64,000 nt of DNA from Parietaria judaica (lineage: Eukaryota; Streptophyta; Magnoliopsida; Rosales; Urticaceae): NCBI GenBank assembly GCA_954871525.1, contig OX940868.1:17603056-17667055 (forward strand), in the 5' to 3' direction. The stretch's first letter is position 1. Each line of letters begins with the position of its first letter. Position numbers and translations under genes: made by a program. The notes under the pieces were generated by a model. That model did no database searches. It was given only the letters and a program-made list of their open reading frames with translations, and was not told the origin of the DNA. Positions 1 to 12,860 of the stretch are shown piece by piece.

Positions 1-250
1 CCTATACTCTAAAATTTAGCTTAATTATACTACATAAACTTTAACATATACACTATATATAGGCTTATTATTGTGTCTCTAGTTTTGAGATAATTAAGTA
101 CTTTAATAGACCTTTAAAAAAAATCCCTCAGCACAATGTTGAGCACTCATTTGATTAGAGTATATGGTTTGTGTCGTAAACAAACTTATATCCATGATAG
201 TTCGGAAGACTAGAGAATGGTACCATAAATATTAAATATCAAGGTATTTT

Positions 251-537
251 TAGTCCCCAAAATCCCCCACCGGATTAAACCCGGATACTCATTTTAAAAA
301 AAAAATCCTGATACAGATATATCCTTATGCGGATATTACGCAACCCGGATATTTTTGATCTGGGCCGTTGGAGATCAACGGCCCAGAAAATAAATTTAAT
401 TAAAAAAAATAAAACCCCGGATCCGGATATATCCGAGATTTTTTTTCCCAGTCCCGAATATATCCGTATCCGGATTTTTAAAAGTAAAAATAATAAACAA
501 AACCCGGATGGCATTTTGCCATACATTTTGGGGACTA
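251..537. mobile_element. Short hAT-like MITE (287 bp)
   Basis: The ends are inverted repeats, TAGTCCCCAAAAT at the left and ATTTTGGGGACTA at the right. They are flanked by an 8-bp near-duplication (ggtatttt at 243-250, ggtattgt at 538-545; 7 of 8 match), as expected for hAT insertion. The interior holds many CCGGAT/ATCCGG blocks that can fold back. No transposase is encoded; the small ORFs crossing it are incidental. Family assignment rests on TSD length and terminus only. Confidence 0.75.
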
Positions 538-545
538 GGTATTGT

Positions 546-2053
546 ATAAATAATAAAATAGTTAAATAAAAGAGCATTAGTGTATGAAAATATAAAAAAA
601 ACAAAAAAATTATTAGGGTTTTGGAGGCATCGAAGATTAATCGCACTGATGTGTGTGACACGAAGTAACCTAGTTGGATTTTAATATATATATATAAACA
701 TATATGTGTATGTTTTTATTTGGGTACTTATAGGAGAATCAAAAGTACGACCGACAAAGTGACAGATGGGAATCTTCGCGTTCTATATTGGCGCATTTCA
801 CACTTCCAACTCCATTAATATACAATTAAAATTAAAACTATAGTATAGAAAAAATTCATATAAATTAAAAAGTAATATAAAGTGCATTCATAGGATAAGA
901 AGCAGAGCTTTGTGTTGTTTGTGGCAAAGCTATAATATTATATATGTATATATATTGTATCCTTTTTATTTTTCTGATTGTGGAAATGAATTACGTAATT
1001 ATTCTTTAGTGTATAGTATGAAAGCATATTGGCTTTTATTCCCATCCAACAAAATATGTGACGTGAAAAAACACATCAAATTAAAGTGGAAAAGTTGGAC
1101 TCAGCTTTTCTTTTTTGGGCATTTTACTAGGTGCCCTCTTTTTACTGTAATTATATATACATAATATATGTCATGTGTGTATAAATATAATTATAGATCA
1201 ATATATATATGCTATAATGAAATGTGAAAGCATTAAAGTAAAATAAAATAATAATAATAATAACCCAACAAGGAGCCGAAATTCCTTAAAGTTAATATAA
1301 ACACATGCAAATCAAAATGTTTCACGTACTTTTGGGATGTTTCCTAAACAACTACGTTCATGACACGTCAGCTACTTGCACACTTTGAACTTAATTTTGT
1401 TTTTTCACTTGATAGTCAAAGTTTGCATATTCCCCAAAAATAATCACTAAGAATATATTATCCTTGAAAATTGTCAAAAAGAAATAGGGTATTATAAATT
1501 GACCAATGGAAGGAAGACATGAATGATAATAAATTATTATAAATGAGTCAATAAAAGCCATGAGCTCAAAAACTTGACACCAATTAGACAGAGGCCAAAG
1601 CTGTTAGAGTTTAGTCAGTGTCATGGGTCATAGATTAGGCTTTTGGCGTTACCAAAATAAGATTATTAATTGCTAATTAAATAATTAAAATAATAATTAG
1701 GTCAATCACATTCACATGTGGCCTTGATTATGCGACTGAAATTGAGGCTAAAGACTCTTTCCACTATCGAATTTTGGCCTCTTTTTCAGTGTGTGAATTT
1801 GATGATTTAGGGTCAACCTTCAACACTGCCTTTTGTGAAATTTCCATTGGTCTTCTATTTTAAGTTTATTTTCTATTTTATCTTGTAGCTAGCATTATTG
1901 GAAATTGCCACTTGGTCCGGGGAGGTTACGGGTGGGTTTGCCCGTCTCGACTCTGCGCTCACAGTGGACATGGGTTGCCCAATCCATGGACTGGTTTTGG
2001 GCGGGCAAAATTCATTCTTTCAAATTTTGGGGATAAATACCCGTTTTTTTATT
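546..2053. other. AT-rich intergenic stretch, no gene seen
   Basis: Only short chance ORFs occur. There is a small (AATAAT)n run near 1243-1262. From about 1913 to 2060, and again from 2895 to 2960, GC-richer sequence with GGGCGGGCAAA-like blocks looks like an older repeat that the element at 2063-2856 interrupts. Confidence 0.6.
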
Positions 2054-2062
2054 TTATTTTTA

Positions 2063-2856
2063 GGGTTAATTGCGGCAATAATGCACAACCTTTGGTCAAG
2101 AGGCGTTTTAGGTCCTCAACCTTTCAAAGTGTGGGCAAAAATACACAACCTTTGTTAAATGTAAAATCCGTTGGTCCTTCCTTTAGAGATGTTAAATTTT
2201 GCTGATGTGGCATCGTTAAACTGCCAAACGGACTGCCAACTTGTAATATAATTGTATAATTTAATTAATAAGAACAAATTAAATCGTATTTTAATTACGA
2301 TTCAAAAAAATTAATACTTTAAATTAAATAAATAAGTTTTACTCCCCCTAAAAATCTAACAGGCTCTTCATTTGAACATGGGTAAATTTTTTGAAAACGA
2401 CGGATTATTAAACACGACAAAATTGCAAAGATTACATAACGACGGTTTATTAGAAACGACTAGAATTTTGAAAAAAACGACCGATTATTAAAAACAATTG
2501 TAATTTAAAAAAATGACATAGTAAAGATGTGAATAATATTGAAGCACGAGTTCAAAAATAAGAACTACGCGTTAAATAAGTATTGCTCGTTAATTTAAAG
2601 TTTTAATTTATTTTTTGAATCATAATTAAAATATTTAAATCTATTCTTATTAATTAGGTTATGTAATTAATATTACAAATTGGCAATCCATTTGGCAGTT
2701 TAACGATGCCACGTCAGCAGAAGTTAACATCCCTAACGGAAGGACCAACGGATTTTACATTCAACAAACGTTGTGTATTTTTGCCCACACTTTGAAAGGT
2801 TGGGGACCTAAAACCCCTCTTGACCAAAGGTTGTGCATTATTGCCGCAATTAACCC
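2063..2856. mobile_element. Non-autonomous Mutator-like (MULE) foldback element
   Basis: This is a 794-bp element with terminal inverted repeats of about 270 bp. The left arm begins GGGTTAATTGCGGCAATAAT, and the right arm is its close reverse complement ending at 2856. Scattered mismatches are visible along both arms. A perfect 9-bp target duplication, ttattttta, flanks it at 2054-2062 and 2857-2865. Long TIRs with a 9-bp TSD are the signature of Mutator-like elements. The 250-bp middle (about 2340-2590) has repeated ACGACGG/GATTATTA words and no coding capacity. ORFs at 1898-2205 that run into the left arm are incidental. Confidence 0.9.
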
Positions 2857-2865
2857 TTATTTTTA

Positions 2866-3583
2866 TGTTATTTCATAATTTAAAACACATAAAAAATTAA
2901 GTGGACGGGCAAACCCATTTTTTTTTTATTTCAATGGGCGTAGGTGCTCAGTGAACCGTGGGCCAGAGTGGCGTTTAGCATGAACAACAAATTCGGGGTC
3001 TTCCTTCTCTCTCTTCCCCTACATGGCCTTCTTATGGGGACGGTTGCCCAAGCCCATTGCTCGGCACGTGTCCATATTTCGTCCAAGCAGTCGACAAGAA
3101 CATCCCATGCCCGGCTCTTGATTATAGCCGACAAAAAAACCCTCTCGTCACTTTTTCATTATTAATTATACTAAATTAACGTGGTACATTCTCGCCATTA
3201 TACTAAATTAAAGTGTTCCCCTTCTCGCCATTTTAAAAGGTTCGGATGCCTGGTCCCCCTAAAATGGCGAGAAGGTTTCTCCCTGTCCTCAAATAGTGCA
3301 ACAGGACAGGCAACTGGCGCCTAAGCATGTCCGGTGCTAGCCGGTTGCCTTCACCCATGAGAAGACCGGGACGAGCTAGCTCGGCCGGACGAACAAGACT
3401 GGCCATTAAAAAAGTCTCTTTGAACTTTCAAGCCAAGTCATATTCAACAAGTTTTCTACTTTGTCCAGTGCGCGTCTTTATGAATAAGTATACCTTTGAC
3501 TGCATCAGATTTTGGAGCCCTTTTGAAAATGAAATGTGTCTTCCTAGATCTTCCTTTTTTGCCATATGGGATATTATGATAAG

Positions 3584-3616
<33 letters not shown>

Positions 3617-4100
3617 CTATGAAAAATTTAGCTCTCTTTTTTTAGTCATGTTAGTCAAAAAAAATTTCTTCCAATTTTAATACCATGAAAAGAATATTCT
3701 AACGTCTAGAAGTATAATCTGAGTTTAATAGGACAAGAATTAAGAAGAAAAAGGAATAGTACTTGTACTTTATTCCATTTACAGATCACACAAATTAAGA
3801 AGTGAAAGTTTACGTTGCATGTTACAAATTCAATGTGGATTGTGGATGATGTTGATTTTAAATACGCAATAATTAATAATAAATATTCTATATATGATTA
3901 TTCTTAATTCAAGTTGACTTGAATGCTTGATAATATTATATTCCGAAATATGTAGTTAATTGCAATTTTCGACATTATATAGATATACTTAAAAGAAGCT
4001 GCTTAGACTACAAATATCGTTTTCGAATATACACAGTCAATTTTAATTTTTGACAATATCTAGAGATATTGTTCCACTCGCGAAAAAATATACAGGAAAG
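2866..4100. other. Intergenic; GC-richer patch at 2940-3420, then AT-rich
   Basis: The segment 2940-3420 is clearly GC-richer than its surroundings and has short ORFs on both strands (67-117 residues), none with a recognisable domain. A short inverted pair, AAATGGCGAGAAGG near 3263 and CTTCTCGCCATTTT near 3220, suggests repeat origin. A TA microsatellite lies near 3587-3610. I see no gene. Confidence 0.5.
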
Positions 4101-4212
4101 ATTGTCGTCGCGACGACGACGGACGTGTGAGAATTAAATAGGCTCTTCATAGACGAATTGTCATCGCGACGACGACGGACGTGTGAGAATTAAATAGGCT
4201 CTTCATAGACGA
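4101..4212. repeat. 56-bp tandem duplication
   Basis: Two adjacent 56-bp units (4101-4156 and 4157-4212) differ at one base (attgtcgtcg against attgtcatcg). Each unit starts with the palindromic CG-rich core TCGCGACGACGACGG and ends TAGGCTCTTCATAGACGA. The near-identity suggests a recent duplication. No function is apparent. Confidence 0.9.
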
Positions 4213-4602
4213 ACACGTTTCAGCAATATAAGCAAAAACAAAAGTAAGATTAAAAAGAGTTCTGCTCACTTATGCCCTTTGAAATAATGTATAAAACTAA
4301 TTAGTTTATCTCCCAAATTTTATAAACTTTTACTTCTTTCTCTTCTAGTTACCATTTTTCATAAAAATGTATAATAATATAATAAATGTCATACATATAG
4401 AGAGGGATGAAGAACGTGGTCACGTGATGATATAAGAGTCATGCAAGAGACAACACATGACATGACTTTTAAGTTTGTTCCAACATGTGAAAAGTTAAAT
4501 ACTTTTATCATATACATTGAGAAGTAATATTATCCACATGATTATATAATAAGGAAAAAAAATGACAATATCCACATTTAAAGAATTTTTTTATATAATT
4601 AA

Positions 4603-4808
4603 ACTTGTTTGGCCTAGTGGTATCACCACTACTCACCTCTCAAAGAGGTCACGAGTTTAAACTTCATGGGAAACAAAATGCTTGCTCCCTTTACAATGTA
4701 AAGTTGGCCAATAGTGTCACCTGTTCTTACACTGAATATATCTAGTAATGCGAAAGTGCATTGTAACATTGGCCGATAGCGCTATCCTTTCAAAAAAAGA
4801 AAAAAAAA
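4603..4808 (+). mobile_element. tRNA-derived SINE, copy 1
   Basis: A Pol III A-box-like head (TGGCCTAGTGGTATCACC) is followed about 35 bp later by a B-box-like GGTCACGAGTTTAAAC. The body contains AACATTGGCCGATAGCG and the element ends in an A-rich tail. A second copy with an internal gap lies at about 43427-43586. The shared body (TCTTACACT-AATATAT-TAGTAATG, then TGTAACATTG-CCGAT) confirms a dispersed family. Confidence 0.75.
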
Positions 4809-6590
4809 TCATTCGTGATATTATCCACATGATTATATAATAATAGTTTTCCTTAATTAGTTAACTATAATACAAATAGTTACAATACAATATATTAATA
4901 AGAGATGATAATCATAAAGATTATCCCAAGTTATATTTTAAATAGCAATCATCGGTGAGCTTGTAATGAAAGTGATATGGCTGACCCTTTTGTATTAGGG
5001 GACTCTGTTTTTATTTTCATTCCTTGCAAATATATACATCAGCAAAAAAAAAAAAGTAATTGTGATGAGGTATTTTAGTTCTTTAATTATTGTTGTCCTT
5101 AATTAGCTGTGAACAACTTTTATGAAAGAATTAAAATAACATATATGCTTTATATTATAGTGCTTAATCTTCTCCAATTGTGCCTATCTTATTACCATGT
5201 TGGAAAGCTTGAGGACCCATCTATATTTTATTTATTCTTCATAAATGTCAGCACATGGAGATATATAAGTCACTACCACCCATTCGTATATAATATTTAA
5301 ATGTAATATAATACATAGTGGCAGCAGAAGCACTCCTGCTGTAAATTAGTTCTAATTTACTTAATTCGGATAAATTCGGAATCATAAAATAAGAGTGAAA
5401 CCGAAATAAAAAATTTAATATTTTTTCCCGGTTGTAAAAAGTCCCGGTTAGTTTAAACCAGATATTGGAACCGGGAGAAAATTCTGACAAAATGACACTA
5501 GTGATCTTAAATCTTTAAAAACATAATATGTTATTTTATAACGGATTAATAGTAAATAAAATATTTTTGAGTTATATGGTCCACTAGTATTGCTAATAAA
5601 TATGTAATAATACCTCGGTCTATTCCTTATGATCTTTGATACCCAATTTATTGAAAATTATAGTTTAGTCCCGATTTATGTACTTTTTCCTTAAAGCTAT
5701 TTTACTTGTCAATTTGTCTAAAAGATTAGAAGAAAAACCAACCAATATACCTGTCATTTTTTTACGTGGCTTAAAAGCCTCTTTGGATTAGGGTTCCTCC
5801 GGTTGAAAGCTGCTTGTACATACTACAGAGTATACTTGCGGTAAACCCTGTTTTTTTAATGAGTGCGAATTTTCGATAACCTCTTGTCGGTATAAGTATT
5901 GTTTTTCTAAATGTTTTTTTTTTCTTACTTTCAAATTTAATCTTTGACCATTTTATCTTTTATAGTTTCTAGTTTCTTCAACGTCTTCATATCATCATCT
6001 TCTATATATGATCTCTCAAATACCTTTTCAAAGTCTCATTTGAGAGGAGAAAATGTGAAGTTTTTCATATAATTTATATAACTATTTTTAACTTTCTACG
6101 AATATTTTATCAATATACTCATCGGTATCAATTTTATAAATCTTACAAAAACTCTTTCAGTATTGCCGTTTTGCCCTTGGCATACCCCTTAATCAAAATT
6201 GTGATAAGTTTACGGGCACTTAAACCTTAAGATGATATATGATGTTTGATTCTTCTCGTCTACTCCGAATAATATAGACTGTCGTGAAAGGTTTGCGCAA
6301 CGGTTTATAGTGGTTAGTTGCTATAAATCAACATATATAATTCTCAAATATTAAGAAAACAAGAGATTGTCTTTCATTTTCAAATTAGTAACACTGTTTG
6401 CACATACAAAATTATATTAGATATAAGCGTATGGTTTTAAACTTTCAAATATTAAGAAACTGTACTTCTTCCCTATGTAACTCTACGTTAGATTTTTAGC
6501 AAAAGATTCATGGTTTGTATTTTGACTGTACCCCTGAGTAGTAAATAATACAATCCCCAAATTTTAGGATAATACTCCAAAATTACAAAG
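4809..6590. other. AT-rich intergenic stretch, no gene seen
   Basis: Only short incidental ORFs (63-80 residues) are present. A diverged repeat-like patch with CCCGGTT words lies at about 5395-5480. Confidence 0.6.
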
Positions 6591-6598
6591 CTCGCAAC

Positions 6599-7075
6599 CA
6601 AGGTTCAACTTGCCGAATTTACTGATAAATCGGTTGCCGTTTTCGACGGACTTATTGTTTGCTTGCCGATTAATCGATGGAAAACTAATATACATTGTAG
6701 ATTATCGTTACCAACACTTATCAAGGATTATCGATGGATTATTGACACTTACTTGAGGATTATCGATGAAAAATCACTAAAATATTTTTGAAAATATATT
6801 TACTAAGTTTATAATGTTGATAAAACATTAAAATGGCAAAAATAAAATCATTTCTTACTCAAACATAGGTAAATAAAATATAGTGTCACTCTCACATATG
6901 TAAATACTCGAACAAATTAATCATCGAAAAGTGCAAAATTTCTTGAAAAGTACCATATTTTCATTATTTTTCAAGATTTTGACGATTTTCGACAAAAATC
7001 ATGGAAAAGTACTGGCATGGCCGTCTTGCCGATAACTACCGGCAAGACGGATAATCGAGGAAAAGTCAAACCTTG
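6599..7075 (+). mobile_element. hAT-like MITE, family 'CAAGGTT', copy 1 (477 bp)
   Basis: The termini are CAAGGTTCAACTT at the left and AAGTCAAACCTTG at the right. The 8-bp flanks ctcgcaac (6591-6598) and ctcgcaag (7076-7083) match at 7 of 8 positions. The subterminal zones carry repeated TCGATGAAAA/GATTATCGATGG and GCCGATAA words. A second copy in the opposite orientation lies at 57496-57969. It is non-coding. Confidence 0.85.
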
Positions 7076-7083
7076 CTCGCAAG

Positions 7084-10000
7084 TATGTATAATTCGATAA
7101 AAAAATTATATACCAAATTTATAAAGCAAATATTGCAAAAATAAATTAAAATAAATATTTACTTTATAAAGGCAAGACTATAAAGTCATAATTTGATATA
7201 TTTTACAAGTTATGACCGTTTTTTTGTTGGAAAAAAATATTTATAATTTCTGAAAATATTAGTTACAAGGTTACAACAAGGGACAAAATGCTAGAATCTG
7301 GACTATATAGTATGCCATATTCCACCTTTTGCTTAACTAGCAAACATTTTTCTCTTACTCATTAAGATTCATTTAAAAGTACATTACAATTTGGGATCAC
7401 CACTTTTCTCATCAACCAATAATTAATATACACAACAATTCTACACAAAAGAAACGGTTATTAAATCTCCCAAAAACAACAATACGACCCTAAAATCTTG
7501 TATTGTTCAACATCATATGCTCACAAGTCATCAATTTAAAGTTCCCCACTCAAGAGGCCCCAATTTTATTTAATTTTTTTAATTTTCTCTTACCATTTTA
7601 GCCTCATTTTGTGTATTCCTTGTTTCCTTCTCCAATATCTTTGTAATTAACAAGCAAAAAGATTGGTTCCCATTCCTCTCAAAACAACAACCCTTTCGAC
7701 AAGGCATTGACACTACACTAGTTCAAACTTCAAATACACCCATTTTTGTTTGCCCCATTTCAAAACCTCGAATAAACTATATTTTTTCTTAAAAAAAAAA
7801 GAAAGAAAGAATAAAGTATATTTTTGTCTGATTTCGATTATGAAAAGCGATAATAAATCAATATTTGATAAATTAATAATCTTAATAATCTGATAAAAAA
7901 TTTAGGTCCTTACGTTATTAATTTATGAATATTATACCATAATATATTATGTATATATACATATATCAAATTATTTAGGTGACTGAGACCTCACTAACCC
8001 CTTTGGTGCAACATATTTTCAGATCACCAACTATATTATCATCTCTTATCTATTATTGTTGTCTTTTCCTCTCCAAATTTTTAGTTCAACACTAAATAAG
8101 TGGATGGTTGGCCCACTTTGTTCTATGCTATCACTCCACAAAACAAGTTAAGTCGTGTAAAGGCTGTTGACATTTATATATACATATATCTATATAAATA
8201 TATTGTACCTACTATTATCAACTATATATTATGAATATTTTTTTGAAGAAGTGGTGTTGGTATAAAATTATTCTTTTATAAGAAGAGAGGGATATAGGAT
8301 AAGTTATTTACAATGTGGCTGCATGATTGAGTATATTTTTAAAATGTCTTTTTTATTTTATGCTTGTGTTGTGGCTATAGAAAATTGGGAGTTGTATTTT
8401 AATACGAGATTCCTTTTTCCAAGGAATCAGCCAGTGAGAATGGGACACCAATAACTATGGAAACAGATAAGATTGGTAACATGGGTTTGATTGTAAGGCC
8501 AGTTTTTGGCATTTATGTTAGAATAAATATCGGGTCTTTATTTGTGTTCTAATTTTAATCATTTACTTTGTAAAATACTTCTATTAACTTCACACTTCTT
8601 ATTTTTGTCTTTAGGTGACCCTAGGTTCGAGCATAGACAAAAATAATTAAAAAATAATAATTAAGAGCTATAAAAGAATAAATTTTCAAAAAATTGTGTG
8701 TTAAAGTTTTAATTAATTAAACATTAATATTATTCTTTTACGCTTTTAAATATGCATATATAAAGCTAAAAAAATGAATCGCGGCAAAAAATGCCACAAG
8801 CAAAAAAATATAAATAAAAAGCTTAAGTAATATTTGTCCTTAATCTTAATCAACAAGTTTCTTCTTTTTCTTTTTCTTTTTCTTTTTTGTTTCTTTAAGT
8901 TACAATTAGAGACCAGCCTTTGGAAGTAAGATATGGATATTTCCCTTTTGGATACACTGAAAAGGGAATCTCTTTTCTTCTCTCTATAATTGATTTTCTC
9001 CTTTACTCTAAGTGATGTAATTTACCATACTCTTTCTCCATTTGGCATTTCTCTATTTGACATCAATCAATGATTATAACAAATAGTTTAAATTTTAGAT
9101 TTGAAGAATCATGATCATTAGTGACTGCACTTTGTCTTCATGTGCTTCTTCTTTTTTTCATCTCGGTACAATGTGGTTTTAAATTTTCTGACACGCGGCG
9201 TAAATAACTATAACTTATCAATATGATTTCTTATTTTAATTGTAATTTTATATTTATATTTTTTATAAGTTACAAGTATTAAGTATAACTCTTATTTATA
9301 TATAAATACAACTATAACCTACCAATATGACATTTTATTATTAGTGTGTTTTTTTAGTTATTTATGTCTTATGATAATATAAATGATTTTGAACTTATAT
9401 AAGAAAAATTTTCGAAATGCTCAATAATTATTTTTCGAAGTTCCGTCGGCATGCGACATGCCTGTAAAATGGAGGGAGCTAAATTGCGTTGGCATCGGCA
9501 TTTAGAACCTCGTTGTATAGTATAAAGAATAATACAAGTATCTCGAATTTACTAATCATCCATAGTTTTCAATATAAAAAAATACTAAAGGATATGAAAC
9601 AAAAATTAAATAACTATTCAAAATATCGCGGTACATTTTGAAGTTTTACCACTAGTTAAGTCTCCGAAATTGTACAATCTGTGTTTTTTATTGATTTTTT
9701 TTTTCCTTCCACGTATCTCCATTAGTGTTTGAGATTTTTTTTTTACAAGTTTAAGATTCAAATTAATACTCATTTTCCACAAGCATACAATGAGTGTTTT
9801 AGATTTAACGGAGACAAATAAGAAAAGACCAATCAAAAATGCAAAATTCACGATCTTTGAGTATTATTTTTGGAAATGTGCCAAACTATTTTTGAATATT
9901 TGTATGAGTATTTTTTAATAACAGAAATGTGCCGCAAGCAATTAAAAAATTATAATCGGCTTGACTTTAAGAATCCAGGTAATAAATAAACTATGTTATA

Positions 10001-11695
10001 AGAATTTATAGAGCTTTTTTTCCAATCCAATTGACTATTTTTCAATTGAGCCAATTGTGGATGATCATTGGTTACCACATTTGCCTAAATTAAAGAACAA
10101 TGTTCTATCTAAGTACTAACCAAGTCCAAGTCAACTATCAATTTTCCTATTTAGATTCTATCTTATTTAGACTACCTAATTTTATTTAATTATTTATAAA
10201 TATTATCCAATTGGAACTTTCTAACACCACATCCACAGAAAAATATCATTTAATAATATATATATATATAGAGAGAGAAATATCTTCATGAAAACAACTA
10301 GTTCAACAAAATTTCTCATCAGGTCCCCATTAGAAATTATAGAGTTCAAAACTTTAAACAACTAGTTGAACATATCACTCAAGAAAAGTGTTCTAAGGAA
10401 TTTTAGTTATTATTCTGGTTCAAAGGAATTTTCTACGTAATATATTCCAATGTCTAATTTTCAGTGAGATAATCACCACATTATAATCTCTTGATCTAAA
10501 AAAAAAAAGTCGTAAAAATAAAATTATATTACATTGAACAATAGAATGGGTCAAGTATATATTATGACTCAAGGTTGGATAGAATATGAGCATTTATCAC
10601 GTAGGTGTGTGTGTGAAACGGAACAAATCAGAAGCGTCATTGTGGTGGTGGAGAGGGTCGGTTTCCATTTTATTAGGGGTGATTTTGTCCACTCAAAAGA
10701 TCTTTGAGACACGAGGACAAATGAACGTAACTTGTGTTGTCTAATATCAGTGTTTTAAATGTCGTTTTCGTTACAAAAATATAATTAGACTCCATATATA
10801 TTCATATTACATTTAGACAACGAGTTCTTTAGTATTTTACTTATATATTCTTGTTCCTTCGTTGAAGAGATGTGTGTTTTGTTGTCCAATACATCATTTT
10901 CCCAATATTTTTGTCACAATTTACCTCGTGTGTCAGGCGAACTTTGGCAGTTTCGATGCCAAAGCTCGTCCGATCCTAGCTCCCTCAAGCCCTCGAGCAT
11001 AAATTCTCTATGCATGGGCTGGCCTGAGCTCCAACTTCAGCTCGGACAAACCGGCCTGCCCTAATGTATTTTTTTTCGAACTATCTTTTTAATGGTATAT
11101 GTTATTTATTTAGTCATCATAAATTCTTAAAATTTGGGTAGTTATGCCACGTGTAATTTTAAGGGGAATTCCCAATAATTCTTTTTACCCATTTGGTACA
11201 ATTTCACTTCCCAATTATAGCATTTAGTAGCCCTTTTGTATAAGAACACCAACTTTTGGCTTTGCCTATGGTTTTAGGAGTTTGGTGGTACACTATTTTA
11301 TAGGTAAAGGTTTTAATCAGGTACAATAACTCAATCACCTACACCATTACCAAAATACATAAATCAACAATTAAAAAATTAAGGTAACCAAAAAAAGGAA
11401 TCAAACTCCATTCACTTGCACGCTATTTCATTTTATATTATTTAGAGAGTCATTTCTTATAGTATGAGTAGTGATCAATCCACTAAACTAATCAAACAAT
11501 GTGTGGTTTAATTTATGACCACTACACAATTGACAATTAAATAATAACGTAAATATGGTTATTCGAGAATTCTAAATCCTATTTTAGAGTTTATGACTTC
11601 GCTTTTCATTTCGAACTTGAATTCTTTAAAATGCATTTTTATTTATATAAAATTAATTAATATGGAGTTATTATATAAAATAAATAAAAATTCAG
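7084..11695. other. AT-rich intergenic stretch, no gene seen
   Basis: No ORF here has recognisable content. The patch 10935-11062 is GC-richer (GCTCGTCC, AGCTCGGACAAACCGGCC) and shares GAGCTC/CTCGGAC style words with 50930-51290 and 60410-60560. It looks like an old transposon fragment. Confidence 0.55.
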
Positions 11696-12402
11696 GTAGT
11701 GTTTGGATTCCATTTCCAAAATGATTTTGCATTTTGAGAATAAAGTTATACAATAAAGTAGCTAAAAACTTGATTGGTTGATTTTTTGATAAAATATTTT
11801 TCTCAAAATGCCTTTTTATTTTTTTATTTTTACACACAAAATAAAAACACCTCAAGAGGTGTTTTCATTTTCTTTCTTGTTGTTAGAACTATATTTATTA
11901 AATTGAGTTTAATTATACTTTGTATGCTACATCTTTTTGTTCGGTTGATGTTATGGCTAATTTTGGGCATGATGCATGATTTGGTAGCTTATGATTATAT
12001 TAATTATTTTCAATTAGCTTGTAAGATGAATTTGGCTAAAGAAAAATTATTTTTATTATACTAAATTCCTTCATTTTATTTCTCATGTATACTTGCAATA
12101 AAAATATTACAATTCTAACACGTGAAAAAATCTGATAAATACACGATAATTATATTAAGAAATAAATATATTATTTTTTAGTTATAGTTGCATATATTTT
12201 CATATTACACTATTATTATTTGAATTTTGTCTCTATGTATATTATTTTTATAATTTATATCATAGTTATAGATAGTTGCATAGATTTTATCAATATAATT
12301 GTTGATATTACTTTGATTATAAATTTATTATTTCTTATGTTAAACTAATGAAAATTAATTTATTTTAAAAATCAATTCTAACAAAAAACAAACCAAACAC
12401 TG
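11696..12402. mobile_element. Possible MITE with GTGTTTGG termini
   Basis: The left end AGTGTTTGGATTCC and the right end CAAACCAAACACTG are imperfect inverted repeats about 700 bp apart, enclosing AT-rich non-coding DNA. GTGTTTGG termini are common in plant hAT and Harbinger MITEs. No convincing target duplication was found, so the boundaries and class are tentative. Confidence 0.35.
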
Positions 12403-12479
12403 TTTTCTTTTATAAATCTATTTTAAAAAATAAAAATACAAAATATAAAATGAAAATACAAAACGTTCGAAAAATTACC

Positions 12480-12860
12480 TCAATATCTCCATTTTAATTC
12501 TTTTTGTGGTCCAAAAAGTGAAGGGGCATTTTTACGCGATTACGCTCTCTTTCACGGGGTAGTTTGGTCAAATCAAGATTTCTCCAGAAGCAGAATCTTT
12601 CTTAGGTTCCAAGTTCCAAAACTACCCTCCACAATACCGAAAGTACAGGGCAGTCTCGGTACGGAAGCGTGTAGGCTAGTTTGTACCATTCCCTGCAGCT
12701 GACGCTGAGCGAGTAAATTTCGTGACTTGATTGGGTCTTTCTCTTCGCCACAAGTCCAACTCAGTTTTCTTTGTTCAAAAAAGGCATGTTTTGTCATTTC
12801 TTGTCCAAAATACACCCCCACTCGAGTTTTCAGCCGTTGACTAACTCGCTCTCATAAATG
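12480..12860. other. GC-richer island of unknown nature
   Basis: This 380-bp patch stands out from its AT-rich surroundings. It contains one minus-strand ORF (12573-12821, 82 residues) with no recognised domain. It could be a fragment of a gene exon or of a repeat. I cannot assign it. Confidence 0.35.

Noticed and set aside
1898..2205. Two overlapping plus-strand ORFs
   Set aside because: They cross the left boundary of the MULE at 2063 and have no domain.
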